Assembly (NCBI RefSeq): GCF_005930355.1
Contig: NZ_VDBO01000004.1
Coordinates: forward strand, 41,923-105,922
Source: Paenibacillus sinopodophylli
GTDB lineage: Bacteria > Bacillota > Bacilli > Paenibacillales > Paenibacillaceae
DNA length: 64,000 nt
Direction of reading: 5' to 3'
In this document: positions 53,209 to 62,057 of the stretch, one piece after another
How positions within the stretch are numbered: the first letter of the stretch is position 1
Layout: each line of letters opens with the position of its first letter
The notes under the pieces: model-generated
Seen by the model: only the letters and a program-made list of their open reading frames with translations
The model's database searches: none
What the model was told of the DNA's origin: nothing
Made by a program: the position numbers and the translations under genes

Positions 53209-54051
53209 CTAAATTTGCGCTTTATTCATAAGTACCGCGCTCAACAATTCAGGATTGTGCGTGATAATGCCTTGGACACCATAATCCAATAGCTGCTCAT
53301 TGTACGCTCTTGTATCTGTTCGTCCCATCGACCACACGAATAGCTTAATGCCATTTGCTCTGCAGGACTTAACCGTTACGACGGTATCCTCAGCGCTAAT
53401 AAAACAATTCTGCAAGGCCGCTGCTCCAAGCTCCTTCGCATATTTGCCAGCCTCGAACAGTTGTCCCACAAACATAATGGAATACAAAATGCTAGGCTCC
53501 TTAACACTTAGCTCGTGAATATAAGCATGGTTGAATGAGGAGATATAACAACGCTTTTCTAATCCATGCTGCTTAATAAGTTCACAAACTAGCTCGCCGA
53601 TTCCGGCATTTGCGCCTTCATGGCTTTTTATTTCGATAATCAATGAAGCTTCGCCCGGTTGCAGCAACGCGAGTACATCCACCAGCCTAGGTATCGGTTG
53701 AAACGTTATGGTCGTCAGCGTTTTCGCATCCACAGTTGGCGTGAAGGATAAATGCTCGAAGCCTTTGGAGCGATAGCCCGTCGATTGAAACTCACTGCCG
53801 CCCATGAAACGTGAAGCTGCATTAAAGCAGCTTAGCTGCTCGTAGGTGTAATCGCTGATCGCGCCTACGCCGTCAGTCATTCGATCGATGTGATGATCAT
53901 GGCTTAACACCACTACGCCATCTTTGGTTAGCTGAACGTCTACTTCCAATGTGTCTGCACCTGCTTTGAGCGCTTGTACGATAGCCAGCATCGTATTCTC
54001 AGGGTATGCGGCGCTGAAACCCATCGTTGCAATATTTTTAATGGCTGTCAT
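53209..54051 (-). CDS. GDPD-family protein lacking the motif-1 His-Arg (second copy)
   Basis: 280 residues from the ATG at 54051, supported by AGAGGAG 9 nt upstream (earlier in-frame ATGs overlap that site). It is similar in layout to the neighbouring paralogue: motif 1 is NIATMGFSAAYPENT (Thr9-Met10 instead of His-Arg), motif 2 LEVDVQL (Glu36, Asp38), motif 3 SHDHHIDRMTDGVG (His51-Asp52), with an inserted loop at ~75-105. It shares with the 50905-51708 protein the same loss, so this is a subfamily trait, not random decay. Encoded between the permease and binding-protein genes. Confidence 0.9.
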   Translation of the reverse strand: MTAIKNIATMGFSAAYPENTMLAIVQALKAGADTLEVDVQLTKDGVVVLSHDHHIDRMTDGVGAISDYTYEQLSCFNAASRFMGGSEFQSTGYRSKGFEHLSFTPTVDAKTLTTITFQPIPRLVDVLALLQPGEASLIIEIKSHEGANAGIGELVCELIKQHGLEKRCYISSFNHAYIHELSVKEPSILYSIMFVGQLFEAGKYAKELGAAALQNCFISAEDTVVTVKSCRANGIKLFVWSMGRTDTRAYNEQLLDYGVQGIITHNPELLSAVLMNKAQI

Positions 54052-54167
54052 CTTGTCCATCTCCTCTCTCGTCATTCCTTTCATCTATAGAATAAAGCGG
54101 AAATCCTACTATTCATCACGCTGCCCTCAGGCATCACCACCCTTCCTCAGCTAAGTAACTTTGATCG

Positions 54168-54989
54168 TTACCCTTTGACTGCACCTGATGAAAGACCGGA
54201 TATAAGCTGCTTTTGACCTAAGTAAACCGTAATGACCGTCGGTAGAAACGTTATCGACACTGCTGCCATAATCGGGCCGTAGGTTGTGGAAAACGTGTCA
54301 CTCATCATCGATATCCCAATTTGAACCGTTCGTTTACTAATATCATTCGTCACGAGCAGCGGCCATAAATAGTCATTCCATGAGAAGATAAAGCCAATAA
54401 TGGCACAAGAGCTAATCATCGGACGATTGATAGGAACAACGATCTGGCACATAAATCTAAAGTCGGAGCAGCCGTCCATCTGAGCAGCCTCTCTCAGCTC
54501 AGAAGGCTGGCGCATAAAGCTTTGCCTCAAATTGAATATGGTGAAGGCTGAGGCTGCCGAAGGAATTATTAATGCCGTGTACGTATCCATCAGATTCAAT
54601 TGGCTGATGATCGTGAAGTTCGAAAGTACAATGGATTGTGCCGGGATCATCATTGTAGACAGTACCAGGTAAAACAAGATGCTTTTTCCTTTGAAGTGGA
54701 AGAAAGTAAAGGCGAATGCTGCTAATACCCCAACAACGAGCTGCAGCAGCGTAATCATTACCGATACAAACACCGAATTTGAGAAAAAACCAAGCAGCGG
54801 CACCATCGAGAACGCATCCGTATAATTCGCCAGATGAATCGGATTCGCGAATAATTGAATGCCTTCCTCGTACATTTGTGTCGGTGACATGAGACTGATT
54901 AAAAAGGCATAAATGATCGGGAAGGCTACAATGAGACTGACAGCGATATGAATCAAAATCCATATGGATGAACGAAGTTGTTTTCTCAT
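54168..54989 (-). CDS. ABC transporter permease, CUT1 family (UgpE-like)
   Basis: 273 residues with six transmembrane helices. The EAA loop is EAAQMDGCSDFRFMCQIVVP (~190-209), which docks the ATPase. It starts 1-2 bp after the UgpA-like gene, so the two form a heterodimeric channel. The operon has no ATPase gene; a shared MsmX/UgpC-type ATPase encoded elsewhere is expected, as is usual in Bacillales. Confidence 0.92.
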   Translation of the reverse strand: MRKQLRSSIWILIHIAVSLIVAFPIIYAFLISLMSPTQMYEEGIQLFANPIHLANYTDAFSMVPLLGFFSNSVFVSVMITLLQLVVGVLAAFAFTFFHFKGKSILFYLVLSTMMIPAQSIVLSNFTIISQLNLMDTYTALIIPSAASAFTIFNLRQSFMRQPSELREAAQMDGCSDFRFMCQIVVPINRPMISSCAIIGFIFSWNDYLWPLLVTNDISKRTVQIGISMMSDTFSTTYGPIMAAVSITFLPTVITVYLGQKQLISGLSSGAVKG

Positions 54990-54990
54990 A

Positions 54991-55863
54991 TCAATACGTT
55001 ACCTTCTTCTCAAAATAAAATTGAACGCGAGTAATCACCACAATAACGAGGAATAGGAAAACAGATTGCGCGTAAGCAAGTCCGTATTGGCTTTTCCTCA
55101 AACCATCCATATAAATGCTGTAGCTCAAAATAGTCGTACTATTATAAGGCCCGCCAGCCGTTAAAACATGGATTTGCGCAAACGCCTGGAAGGAGACGAT
55201 CGCATTGATGATAATGAGAAAAAACAAAGTCGGAGATATGCTTGGCAATGTCACAATGAGCTGTTTCTTCCAATAACCCGCTCCATCGACGTTCGCTGCC
55301 TCATACAGGCTGTTGTCTACTCCTTTAATCGCTGCCAGAATAATAATGTAGTTCAGCGAGGCATTCTGCCATACGGTAATCACGATGACTGCTGTCATCG
55401 CCCAGCCTGAGGAATTAAGCCAATTCGTATCGGTCCCGAGCACTTGATTCAATAGCCCGTTCATCGGGTGCAGAATGAAGTTGAATACAATGGCAACAGC
55501 GGCGGAGGAAACAGCCATCGGCAGTGTATATAACGTTTTGAAAATCGAGCTGCCTCTAACATCCGATTGAGCAAGCAGGGCAAGCAATAACCCGACAATA
55601 AGTGAAACGATCATAACTGCCGCAGAAAACTTTAACGTGACCAGAAGCATGGAATAGAATGCCGAAGACGTGAAGATAGAATAATAGTTCTCAAGTCCAA
55701 TCCATTTCACAAGCTGGCCGGCCGGTGAAGTTAAGCTGAAGCTCAGCAATATGGTCTTGATGAAAGGATAATAAACAAATAGCAACAGCAGCCCTAAGGT
55801 GGGAGCAAGATATAGATACGGTTTTAAATACCCGCTATAACGTCCTATTTTTTGTGTGAGCAT
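54991..55863 (-). CDS. ABC transporter permease, CUT1 family (UgpA-like)
   Basis: 290 residues, six transmembrane helices, EAA loop YEAANVDGAGYWKKQLIVTL (~195-214). The N-terminal helix KPYLYLAPTLGLLLLFVYYP is typical. AGGT lies before the ATG. It follows glpP by 33 bp in the same operon and pairs with the UgpE-like permease. Confidence 0.92.
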   Translation of the reverse strand: MLTQKIGRYSGYLKPYLYLAPTLGLLLLFVYYPFIKTILLSFSLTSPAGQLVKWIGLENYYSIFTSSAFYSMLLVTLKFSAAVMIVSLIVGLLLALLAQSDVRGSSIFKTLYTLPMAVSSAAVAIVFNFILHPMNGLLNQVLGTDTNWLNSSGWAMTAVIVITVWQNASLNYIIILAAIKGVDNSLYEAANVDGAGYWKKQLIVTLPSISPTLFFLIIINAIVSFQAFAQIHVLTAGGPYNSTTILSYSIYMDGLRKSQYGLAYAQSVFLFLVIVVITRVQFYFEKKVTY

Positions 55864-55896
55864 GGATCATTTACCTCTCATTTCTGGAATGGTCTG

Positions 55897-56451
55897 TTAT
55901 TGCCAAAACCTTGCATCTCCGATTGATACATAGTCGGCACCGCTGCCGAGCATCTCCCGAATCTCTTCCTCACTGCGAATTAATCCGCCTACGATGAGAG
56001 GCTGCTTGATTCTAGCCTTCACCTCTTTAATCACACGAGGCATTAATCCTGGCATAATCTCCACTTCATCCGGATGCGACTGTCCCACCATCTTAATGGC
56101 TGAATCAACGGCAGCCGTATCAATTGCGAATATACGCTGAATGGAGCGGATACCTGCTTTTCTAGCAGCAGCAATCGCGTTTGTTTTCGTTGATATAATG
56201 CCATCAATCATGAAGGTATCCGCCAAGTATTGAATCGCTGAATTGTCCCTGCCAATGCCATTAACCATTTCAATATGGACGTACACCTTTTTCCCTGCTT
56301 GATGCAGATCACGAACGATTCCAGAGAGCTTGAGGATGTCGCCAGTCATCAGATTCACGCGTTGCACACGGCTTTTCAATACCGCACCGATTTGTTCTGA
56401 TTTCGTGATCGATGCGATAATGGGTAGTTGATTAATCGTAGATGTTGCCAT
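55897..56451 (-). CDS. glpP: Glycerol-3-phosphate responsive antiterminator
   Basis: 184 residues, full GlpP length: LPIIASITKSEQIGAVLKSR, then DILKLSGIVRDLHQAGKKVY, DGIISTKTNAIAAARKAG, IEIMPG-type EVEIMPGLMPRVIKEV, and the terminal LIVGGLIRSEEEIREML. GlpP binds glycerol 3-phosphate and prevents termination in glp leaders. Here it heads the transport and GDPD operon and a terminator hairpin stands just upstream, so it likely controls its own operon. GGAGGAG 6 nt before the ATG. Confidence 0.93.
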   Translation of the reverse strand: MATSTINQLPIIASITKSEQIGAVLKSRVQRVNLMTGDILKLSGIVRDLHQAGKKVYVHIEMVNGIGRDNSAIQYLADTFMIDGIISTKTNAIAAARKAGIRSIQRIFAIDTAAVDSAIKMVGQSHPDEVEIMPGLMPRVIKEVKARIKQPLIVGGLIRSEEEIREMLGSGADYVSIGDARFWQ

Positions 56452-56549
56452 GTTTACTCCTCCTCAATCTTGATGCTTACCACTGTAAACCTCTTTTGTT
56501 CGCGAGATGTCACGCCTATGTTAAAACTCTGCAAGCGTCGCAAAGGACA

Positions 56550-56610
56550 TAACAAAAAACCCAAACGCGGACTCCTGCCAATTGACAGAAATTCGTGTTT
56601 GGGTTTTCTC
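56550..56610 (-). terminator. Leader terminator before glpP, candidate GlpP target
   Basis: A perfect 11-bp stem AAAACCCAAAC / GTTTGGGTTTT (56556-56566 with 56597-56607), 30-nt loop, then six T on the minus strand. It lies ~100 bp before the glpP start and ~95 bp after the stop of the binding-protein gene, so it can be the terminator of that gene, a GlpP-controlled attenuator in the glpP leader, or both. Confidence 0.75.
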
Positions 56611-56702
56611 GTGGTCTCTACCCTAAATATGCTGTTAAGACGACTATAACAGTAAATTGTTTTCGCAATGTTAGGGTAGTATGAAGTATATGTGAAGCTG
56701 AA

Positions 56703-58382
56703 TTACTTGGAAACCGAATCAAACCATTCGTTTACTTCCGTCGTAATTTGGTCGCCGCCATTTGCTTTCCAGTTCGAAACAAAAGTGTCGAATGCGTCGA
56801 TCGGCAATTTGCCATAAATGATTTTGTTGAAGGTTTCCAGCTCCGATTGACGAAGCAGACTCCACTTCGTAATCATGGTAGGCGTCGCCGCTCCTGTAAA
56901 ATAGTTCTGCTTGCGAATATCGATTTGTGACATCACGACTTTCGCAGAATACCAGTTCTCCGGCTTGCGGAATTCAGCTGTCTGTTTCTCATAAGGCGTT
57001 ACAGCCGCTTCACCGTCTGCAAGCTTAACGAGCGTTTTCATATAAAGATCAGGAATACGTGCTGGACCTGTAATAAACGCAAACTCATTATTATAGTCTT
57101 TAATTTTGTCCTTGTTGTTCGTTGGCTGTCCGTCTACCTCATCCCAGTCATAGCCTTTCGCGAAGCCATATTCGTAAGCTCCACCAGCCACGGGGTTAGC
57201 CAAGTTGTCCAGCAAGTAATTGTAGTAGATGAAGAATGCTTCTGGGTGCTCTGCATCCTTGTTAATCATAAAGCTGCTGTTCACGCCAGAGTTCTGCCAT
57301 TTCGTTCCGATTGCGCCGTCAGGACCTGCAGGAATCGGATAGGCTTTGTACTTCGAGCCTGCTACGTTTTTAAGCAAATCCGGTGCCGGCCAGTCTGGTA
57401 CCCAGTTCGCACCAGGCAGAACGCCCGCTTTCCCGTTTGTCCAAATCTCAGCTGTCTTGCCCTCATCCCATAGAGCGGCATCCGGGTGAATATAACCTTT
57501 ATCCATCCATTCCTTCAGCTTGGCAAGTGCTTGCTTCGCGCCTGGATTAACAGAGCCATACTCCAGGTTGCCGTCTGCATCCTTGTTCCATTGCTCTTCC
57601 ACTGCACCATATGCACCGAAGAGCCAGTCGAGCGAGCCCATCCATGTATTTGTGTTATTTTTCAAAGAGATTGCAAGCGGATAGACATCCTTAGCAGCTA
57701 GTCCATCTGGATTCTCGTTTTTGAATTTGTCTAGAATGTTATCGAGGTCCGCAATCGTCTTAGGTGCTTCAAGATTTAGCTTCTCCATCCAATCCTCACG
57801 CAGCCACAATAGCGTGTCATCGTTGTCGGTATATTCTAGAATCGGCACATTCCATTTCTTGCCGTCCTTCGTGAAAGGATACCAAAGCTCAGGATGCTGC
57901 GCAGCGTGGTCTTTCCACGTTTGATTCGCATACTTGTCGAACAGCTCGTCAATCGGCAGGAATTGTCCGGAGTCGATAAGCTGGTTCGTTAAGATCGAGT
58001 CTGTCGGTACGAATACGAAATCCGGCAGCTTCTCACCCGAAGCGATTGCCAATTGAAGCTTCTGCTTGTATTGATCATTGCCTGCCGGATACCAAGTATC
58101 CTTATGCTTCATGCCGAACTGCTCCAGCATCCAGCGGTCGTGGACATTGTTTTCCTTGCTGTCACCGTTCGTATATTTGCGCGGCATGATGACCGTACTG
58201 ATATCAATCGGCGGATCATATTTGCCTTTGGCGAACGCTGCATCAGATTCCGACGAAGTTCCTGTATTCGAGCCGGTATTTGACGTTCCTTTATTCTCAT
58301 CCTTGCCGGCATTCCCGCTGCATGCGCTGACGACAAACGCCATCGCTACGAGCAGTACTAATGCTTTTCTAAGTTTGTTCAT
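56703..58382 (-). CDS. ABC transporter solute-binding lipoprotein (LipO-like)
   Basis: 559 residues. Lipoprotein signal with Cys21 (VVSACSG), Gly/Thr/Ser linker to ~45, then a large binding domain with WMLEQFGMKHKDTWYPAG, LPDFVFVPTDSILTNQLI, LLWLREDWMEKLNLEAPKTI and IPDLYMKTLVKLADGEAA. The size and pattern fit the oligosaccharide binders that go with LplB/YtcP-type permeases. Those permeases are encoded on the plus strand at 62.06-63.9 kb; the two-component pair lies between. Ligand is probably an oligosaccharide, not defined by sequence. Confidence 0.88.
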   Translation of the reverse strand: MNKLRKALVLLVAMAFVVSACSGNAGKDENKGTSNTGSNTGTSSESDAAFAKGKYDPPIDISTVIMPRKYTNGDSKENNVHDRWMLEQFGMKHKDTWYPAGNDQYKQKLQLAIASGEKLPDFVFVPTDSILTNQLIDSGQFLPIDELFDKYANQTWKDHAAQHPELWYPFTKDGKKWNVPILEYTDNDDTLLWLREDWMEKLNLEAPKTIADLDNILDKFKNENPDGLAAKDVYPLAISLKNNTNTWMGSLDWLFGAYGAVEEQWNKDADGNLEYGSVNPGAKQALAKLKEWMDKGYIHPDAALWDEGKTAEIWTNGKAGVLPGANWVPDWPAPDLLKNVAGSKYKAYPIPAGPDGAIGTKWQNSGVNSSFMINKDAEHPEAFFIYYNYLLDNLANPVAGGAYEYGFAKGYDWDEVDGQPTNNKDKIKDYNNEFAFITGPARIPDLYMKTLVKLADGEAAVTPYEKQTAEFRKPENWYSAKVVMSQIDIRKQNYFTGAATPTMITKWSLLRQSELETFNKIIYGKLPIDAFDTFVSNWKANGGDQITTEVNEWFDSVSK

Positions 58383-58488
58383 GTTTCAGTCCCCTTTGAA
58401 GTAAGATGATCACATAAGCTACTTTACCAATCAGCAGGGGATATCATCTATATGACTTTGTTAGTTTCCATAGGACTCTGTCATGTTG

Positions 58489-60096
58489 TTAAGAACCAAT
58501 CCGATAATCCTGCGGCGTCACGCCGAACTGACGTTTGAACACCTTGATAAAGTAAGCCGGCTCCAAATATCCGATTTCTGCGCTGATCTCATAAACCTTC
58601 TTATCTGTCGTTTTCAGCAGATGGCAGGCGCGCTCCATACGAAGCCGTGACACGTAATCACTGATCCCTTCGCCGGTTTCGATCTTATAAATTTTGGACA
58701 AATGGGTCGTATGCAGGTTAACATGATCGGCAAGTGCACGCAGTGAAACGTCCAGATGCAGGTTCTTTTCGGTGAAAGATTGCACCTTCTTCACATAATG
58801 GGAACGAATGTCGTTCACCTCATTCGCTGTTCCTTCCTTCAGCTTGCCAAGCCCCGCCATCGTCCAATTACGCAGCTTGCCAATCGTAGCGAAGGCTTCC
58901 CCGCTCTGCAGCAGCTCCATATCCTCGCCTAACAATTGCTCCAGCTTATGACCGTTTCGGTGCGCATAATGCGTATAAGCAGAGGCAATCATAAAGCCTG
59001 CCTCCATGCAATGCTCCCAGGAATCCGACCATTTGAGATCAAGCTCCTCGAATACTTGCTGCAGCTTCTCTTCAAGCGTATCCCAGCGCCCGGCCTCCAG
59101 CAAATTGCTAATGGTCGGCGGACTATGGATCGTATCCAAAGCGCCTTCGGATACATTTTGCTCCAAGTCGCTGACGCGCATCACAAACTCACGTTCATCG
59201 CCAACAATTTGGCGGAAGGCGGATGCCGCTTTTCGATAAGTGTCGGCAATCTGCTCAGGAAAGCGGAACGGCTCCGTAATGACGATCGAGAGCGAGCCTT
59301 TCAAATACTGCTTAACCTTGGCCTGCAGCTGCACGGCCAGCTTCTCAAGCAGCATCTCCTTCTTCGTCTCCGGCGACTCGTCCTTGAGCTGAAGCAGAAA
59401 AGCCAAATACCCATGCTCCTCCCTGACACCCCACACCTCCGTGAACTCGCCGAATATCTCTTCCGCTATATTGATAATCGCATATTCCATCAGTTGCTGC
59501 CCGTTGTTCCGATATTGGCCAAATTCCTCTTCAAGTCGAACGAGCAGCAAGGCGCAATCTCCGAAACGGATTGGCAGATTGTAGTTTTCCAGCTTTCGGC
59601 TCCACTCATCGGCTGGCATCTTCGCTCCTCTTAGCGCATCCAGCAGAAGCTGTCCGCGCAGCAGCGGCAAATTTTCACGCAGCGCATATTCCGTACGCTC
59701 ATGGGAGCTGATGCTCTCCCATTCTGCCTTCAATTGCTCGATAGCCGTCTTAACCGCCCCGAACAATTCGTCATCCGTCGGAGGCTTAAGCAAATACTCG
59801 ACCGCCTTATGGCGCAGAGCCTCCTTCGCATATTCGAAATCCGAATGACCAGATAAAATAATGCATTTGATTCGTTTGTCGCTTTCCCGAATTTTCTCAA
59901 TTAGCTCGATCCCGGTCATTTCCGGCATGAGAATATCCGAAATAACAATATCAATCGGCTGCGTTTCTATGATTTGCAGCGCTTCCCGCGCAGAGTACGC
60001 TTTGTGTACCTGTTCAATGCCGAGCGTATGCCACGGCTTGTGCATCGATAAATTATCTACCCAGTGTGCTTCGTCATCAACGATGATCATTTGCAT
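58489..60096 (-). CDS. YesN-like response regulator, AraC-type
   Basis: 535 residues. Receiver domain 1-~120 with the phospho-acceptor Asp54 (IVISDILMPEMTGIELIEKI), acidic pair Asp7-Asp8, and the Lys of LLKPPTDDELF. A long middle region (~130-430) of unknown fold follows, then an AraC DNA-binding domain (~440-535: LRALADHVNLHTTHLSKIYK, ISAEIGYLEPAYFIKVFKRQ and FGVTPQDYR). It is partner of the YesM-like kinase with a 20-bp overlap, and likely activates the adjacent sugar transporter genes. Confidence 0.93.
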   Translation of the reverse strand: MQMIIVDDEAHWVDNLSMHKPWHTLGIEQVHKAYSAREALQIIETQPIDIVISDILMPEMTGIELIEKIRESDKRIKCIILSGHSDFEYAKEALRHKAVEYLLKPPTDDELFGAVKTAIEQLKAEWESISSHERTEYALRENLPLLRGQLLLDALRGAKMPADEWSRKLENYNLPIRFGDCALLLVRLEEEFGQYRNNGQQLMEYAIINIAEEIFGEFTEVWGVREEHGYLAFLLQLKDESPETKKEMLLEKLAVQLQAKVKQYLKGSLSIVITEPFRFPEQIADTYRKAASAFRQIVGDEREFVMRVSDLEQNVSEGALDTIHSPPTISNLLEAGRWDTLEEKLQQVFEELDLKWSDSWEHCMEAGFMIASAYTHYAHRNGHKLEQLLGEDMELLQSGEAFATIGKLRNWTMAGLGKLKEGTANEVNDIRSHYVKKVQSFTEKNLHLDVSLRALADHVNLHTTHLSKIYKIETGEGISDYVSRLRMERACHLLKTTDKKVYEISAEIGYLEPAYFIKVFKRQFGVTPQDYRIGS

Positions 60097-61912
60097 GTTG
60101 TGTTTCCCCTTTTATGTGAAGTTGATGGCTTGGCTCTTCCTGAACAGGCATCTGCCAGATGATCTCCGTTCGGAAGCCTCCGAGCGGCGATTTAGTGAAA
60201 TGCAAGCAGGAACCATCCCCAAACTGATGCATAATGCGCTGGTTCGTATTCCATAAGCCGCAGCCCATTTCCTCCTGCAGCGGCTCCTTCATTTTGCGGT
60301 TAAGCGCCTCCTGCTGCTCCGGTCTCATGCCGGGTCCGTCATCGTCGATATATATTTTGCAAAAGCCTTCCGACACCTCACCCCTAATTCGAATCTCTCC
60401 CGACGAATAGGTTTTGGCGACGCCATGAATGACAGCATTCTCTACTACGGGCTGGATCAGCAAACGCGGCACCTGCTGCTTCAGCATCTCATCCGGAATA
60501 TCGATCGTGTAGTAAATCCGCTCATTGCGCAGCTTCTGAATGTCCAAATAATTGACGATTAGCTTAATCTCTTCCTCAACGGAACCCGTCTGTCGTTCCA
60601 TCCGCGTCGTATAGCGGTAATAAGCGCTCAAGTTGTACGCCATTGACACAACCGCTTCCTGCTCCTTCATCTGGGCCATATTAATAATATAGCCTAGGCA
60701 ATTGTAGAGAAAATGAGGATTAATCTGCGCCTGAAGCTGCTTCAGCGTAGCTTCTCTTGCCCGCAGCTTCTCCCCCAGCACCTTCTCAACCAAGTCCTGA
60801 ATTTGCCGCGACATTTCGTTGAATCGATAGAAAAGAAACGCAAATTCATTGCTTGCCTTCTCTTTGATTTGAACAGAGAAATCGCCGCGCTGTACGCTCT
60901 GCAAGCCTCGAATCAGCTTAATAATGGGACGCTGTACATTGCGATAGAGCAGCACCGATGCAGATATGCCAACCGCAAACAGTAAGGCCATCGACAAATA
61001 AAATAAATTTCGGCTGAACGACATCGGGCCGAGCATCTGATCTAGCGGTACACTATCAACTAGATACCAACCAAGTTGCGGCGACTTAACCGCACTTACC
61101 AAGTAGTTTTTGTCCCCCAATCGAACAACCTCTTGCTCCGTTCCATCCAGCTGTTTGCCGTCCAGAAATCCAATCAGCTCGCTCACAAGCTCCTTGGAAG
61201 CGCTTCGATTCAGAATCGGTGCCTCGCCGTGGCGATAAAAGATCGGATCGCCTTGTCCACCTGATTTGTACGTATCCAGCATATTCTCGATATTCTCATG
61301 GCCAAAGCTTGCTTGTACGACGAGATTGCTGCCTTTGAGCACGCCTTGATGTCCGAAGGAATCGGTATAAAACCAATGGAAGGATCGCTGGCCATCTGGC
61401 ACGTTCTCCCTGCCGTCTCCGTAGGTCCATTCTCCCGTCATATTGTCGTTCAAATAAGCTTCGTCGTATGTGATCGTATCCTTGCTGTTGGATATCGCTT
61501 CTTTATTCTGCTGCGAATAAACCGTATACGTGACGGGCCAAATGTTCGTAATCCCTGATTGCAGCATCATCTTCTCCTGCACAACGTATTTCGTCTGCAT
61601 GCGGTCGTAAAGATCATCCCATATGTTTAAGCCGTTGAATTTCTCAACGTTTGGATCCTTGGAGAACGTAATGACGAAATCGATCGTTTGATTGATTCGT
61701 GAGTCAATCTGGCTCGATAGAAAAGAGAGCTGCTTCATATTCGAGCCTCTAAGCTCCTTGCTAATCGTATTTGTTGCGATTTCATTGGAATACGTGAATA
61801 AGATGATGATCGGAATGAACAAGACCAGAATCAATATATTCATTTTCGCAAAAAGACTGTACCTCGGCCCTATCTTCTTTCTCACATATGCTGCACTTTG
61901 GCGTAGTACCAT
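60077..61912 (-). CDS. YesM-like sensor histidine kinase
   Basis: 611 residues. Transmembrane helix 1 at ~21-43, an extracellular sensor region (~45-295), transmembrane helix 2 at ~298-318, a HAMP-type linker (NVQRPIIKLIRGLQSVQRGD), the His-kinase motif QAQINPHFLYNCLGYIINMA near 395-415 with the phospho-His in PHFLYN, and an ATPase domain (VVENAVIHGVAKTYSSGEI, DDGPGM, GCGLWNTNQRI). GGGGAGG precedes the ATG. It senses an extracellular carbohydrate, probably through the binding lipoprotein. Confidence 0.93.
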   Translation of the reverse strand: MVLRQSAAYVRKKIGPRYSLFAKMNILILVLFIPIIILFTYSNEIATNTISKELRGSNMKQLSFLSSQIDSRINQTIDFVITFSKDPNVEKFNGLNIWDDLYDRMQTKYVVQEKMMLQSGITNIWPVTYTVYSQQNKEAISNSKDTITYDEAYLNDNMTGEWTYGDGRENVPDGQRSFHWFYTDSFGHQGVLKGSNLVVQASFGHENIENMLDTYKSGGQGDPIFYRHGEAPILNRSASKELVSELIGFLDGKQLDGTEQEVVRLGDKNYLVSAVKSPQLGWYLVDSVPLDQMLGPMSFSRNLFYLSMALLFAVGISASVLLYRNVQRPIIKLIRGLQSVQRGDFSVQIKEKASNEFAFLFYRFNEMSRQIQDLVEKVLGEKLRAREATLKQLQAQINPHFLYNCLGYIINMAQMKEQEAVVSMAYNLSAYYRYTTRMERQTGSVEEEIKLIVNYLDIQKLRNERIYYTIDIPDEMLKQQVPRLLIQPVVENAVIHGVAKTYSSGEIRIRGEVSEGFCKIYIDDDGPGMRPEQQEALNRKMKEPLQEEMGCGLWNTNQRIMHQFGDGSCLHFTKSPLGGFRTEIIWQMPVQEEPSHQLHIKGETQHANDHR

Positions 61913-62057
61913 ATTCCGATCCTCCCCGCGCTGATCTGCCTAACAAAAACCTATGAATCCTAACATTGTCTTATAGTTTCGTGCAGACGCACTTTGTTAC
62001 TATTTATATCAGGGTTTCAAGTGTTACACAAATATGATTTTACGGAAAGGGAGAACT
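61913..62057. promoter_or_regulatory. Divergent promoter region, yesMN-like / permease genes
   Basis: 145 bp between the kinase gene and the permease operon. AT-rich boxes near 61995-62030 (TTTGTTACTATTTATATC) may be a promoter for the plus strand, but no clear -35/-10 pair or operator palindrome is visible. Confidence 0.4.
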
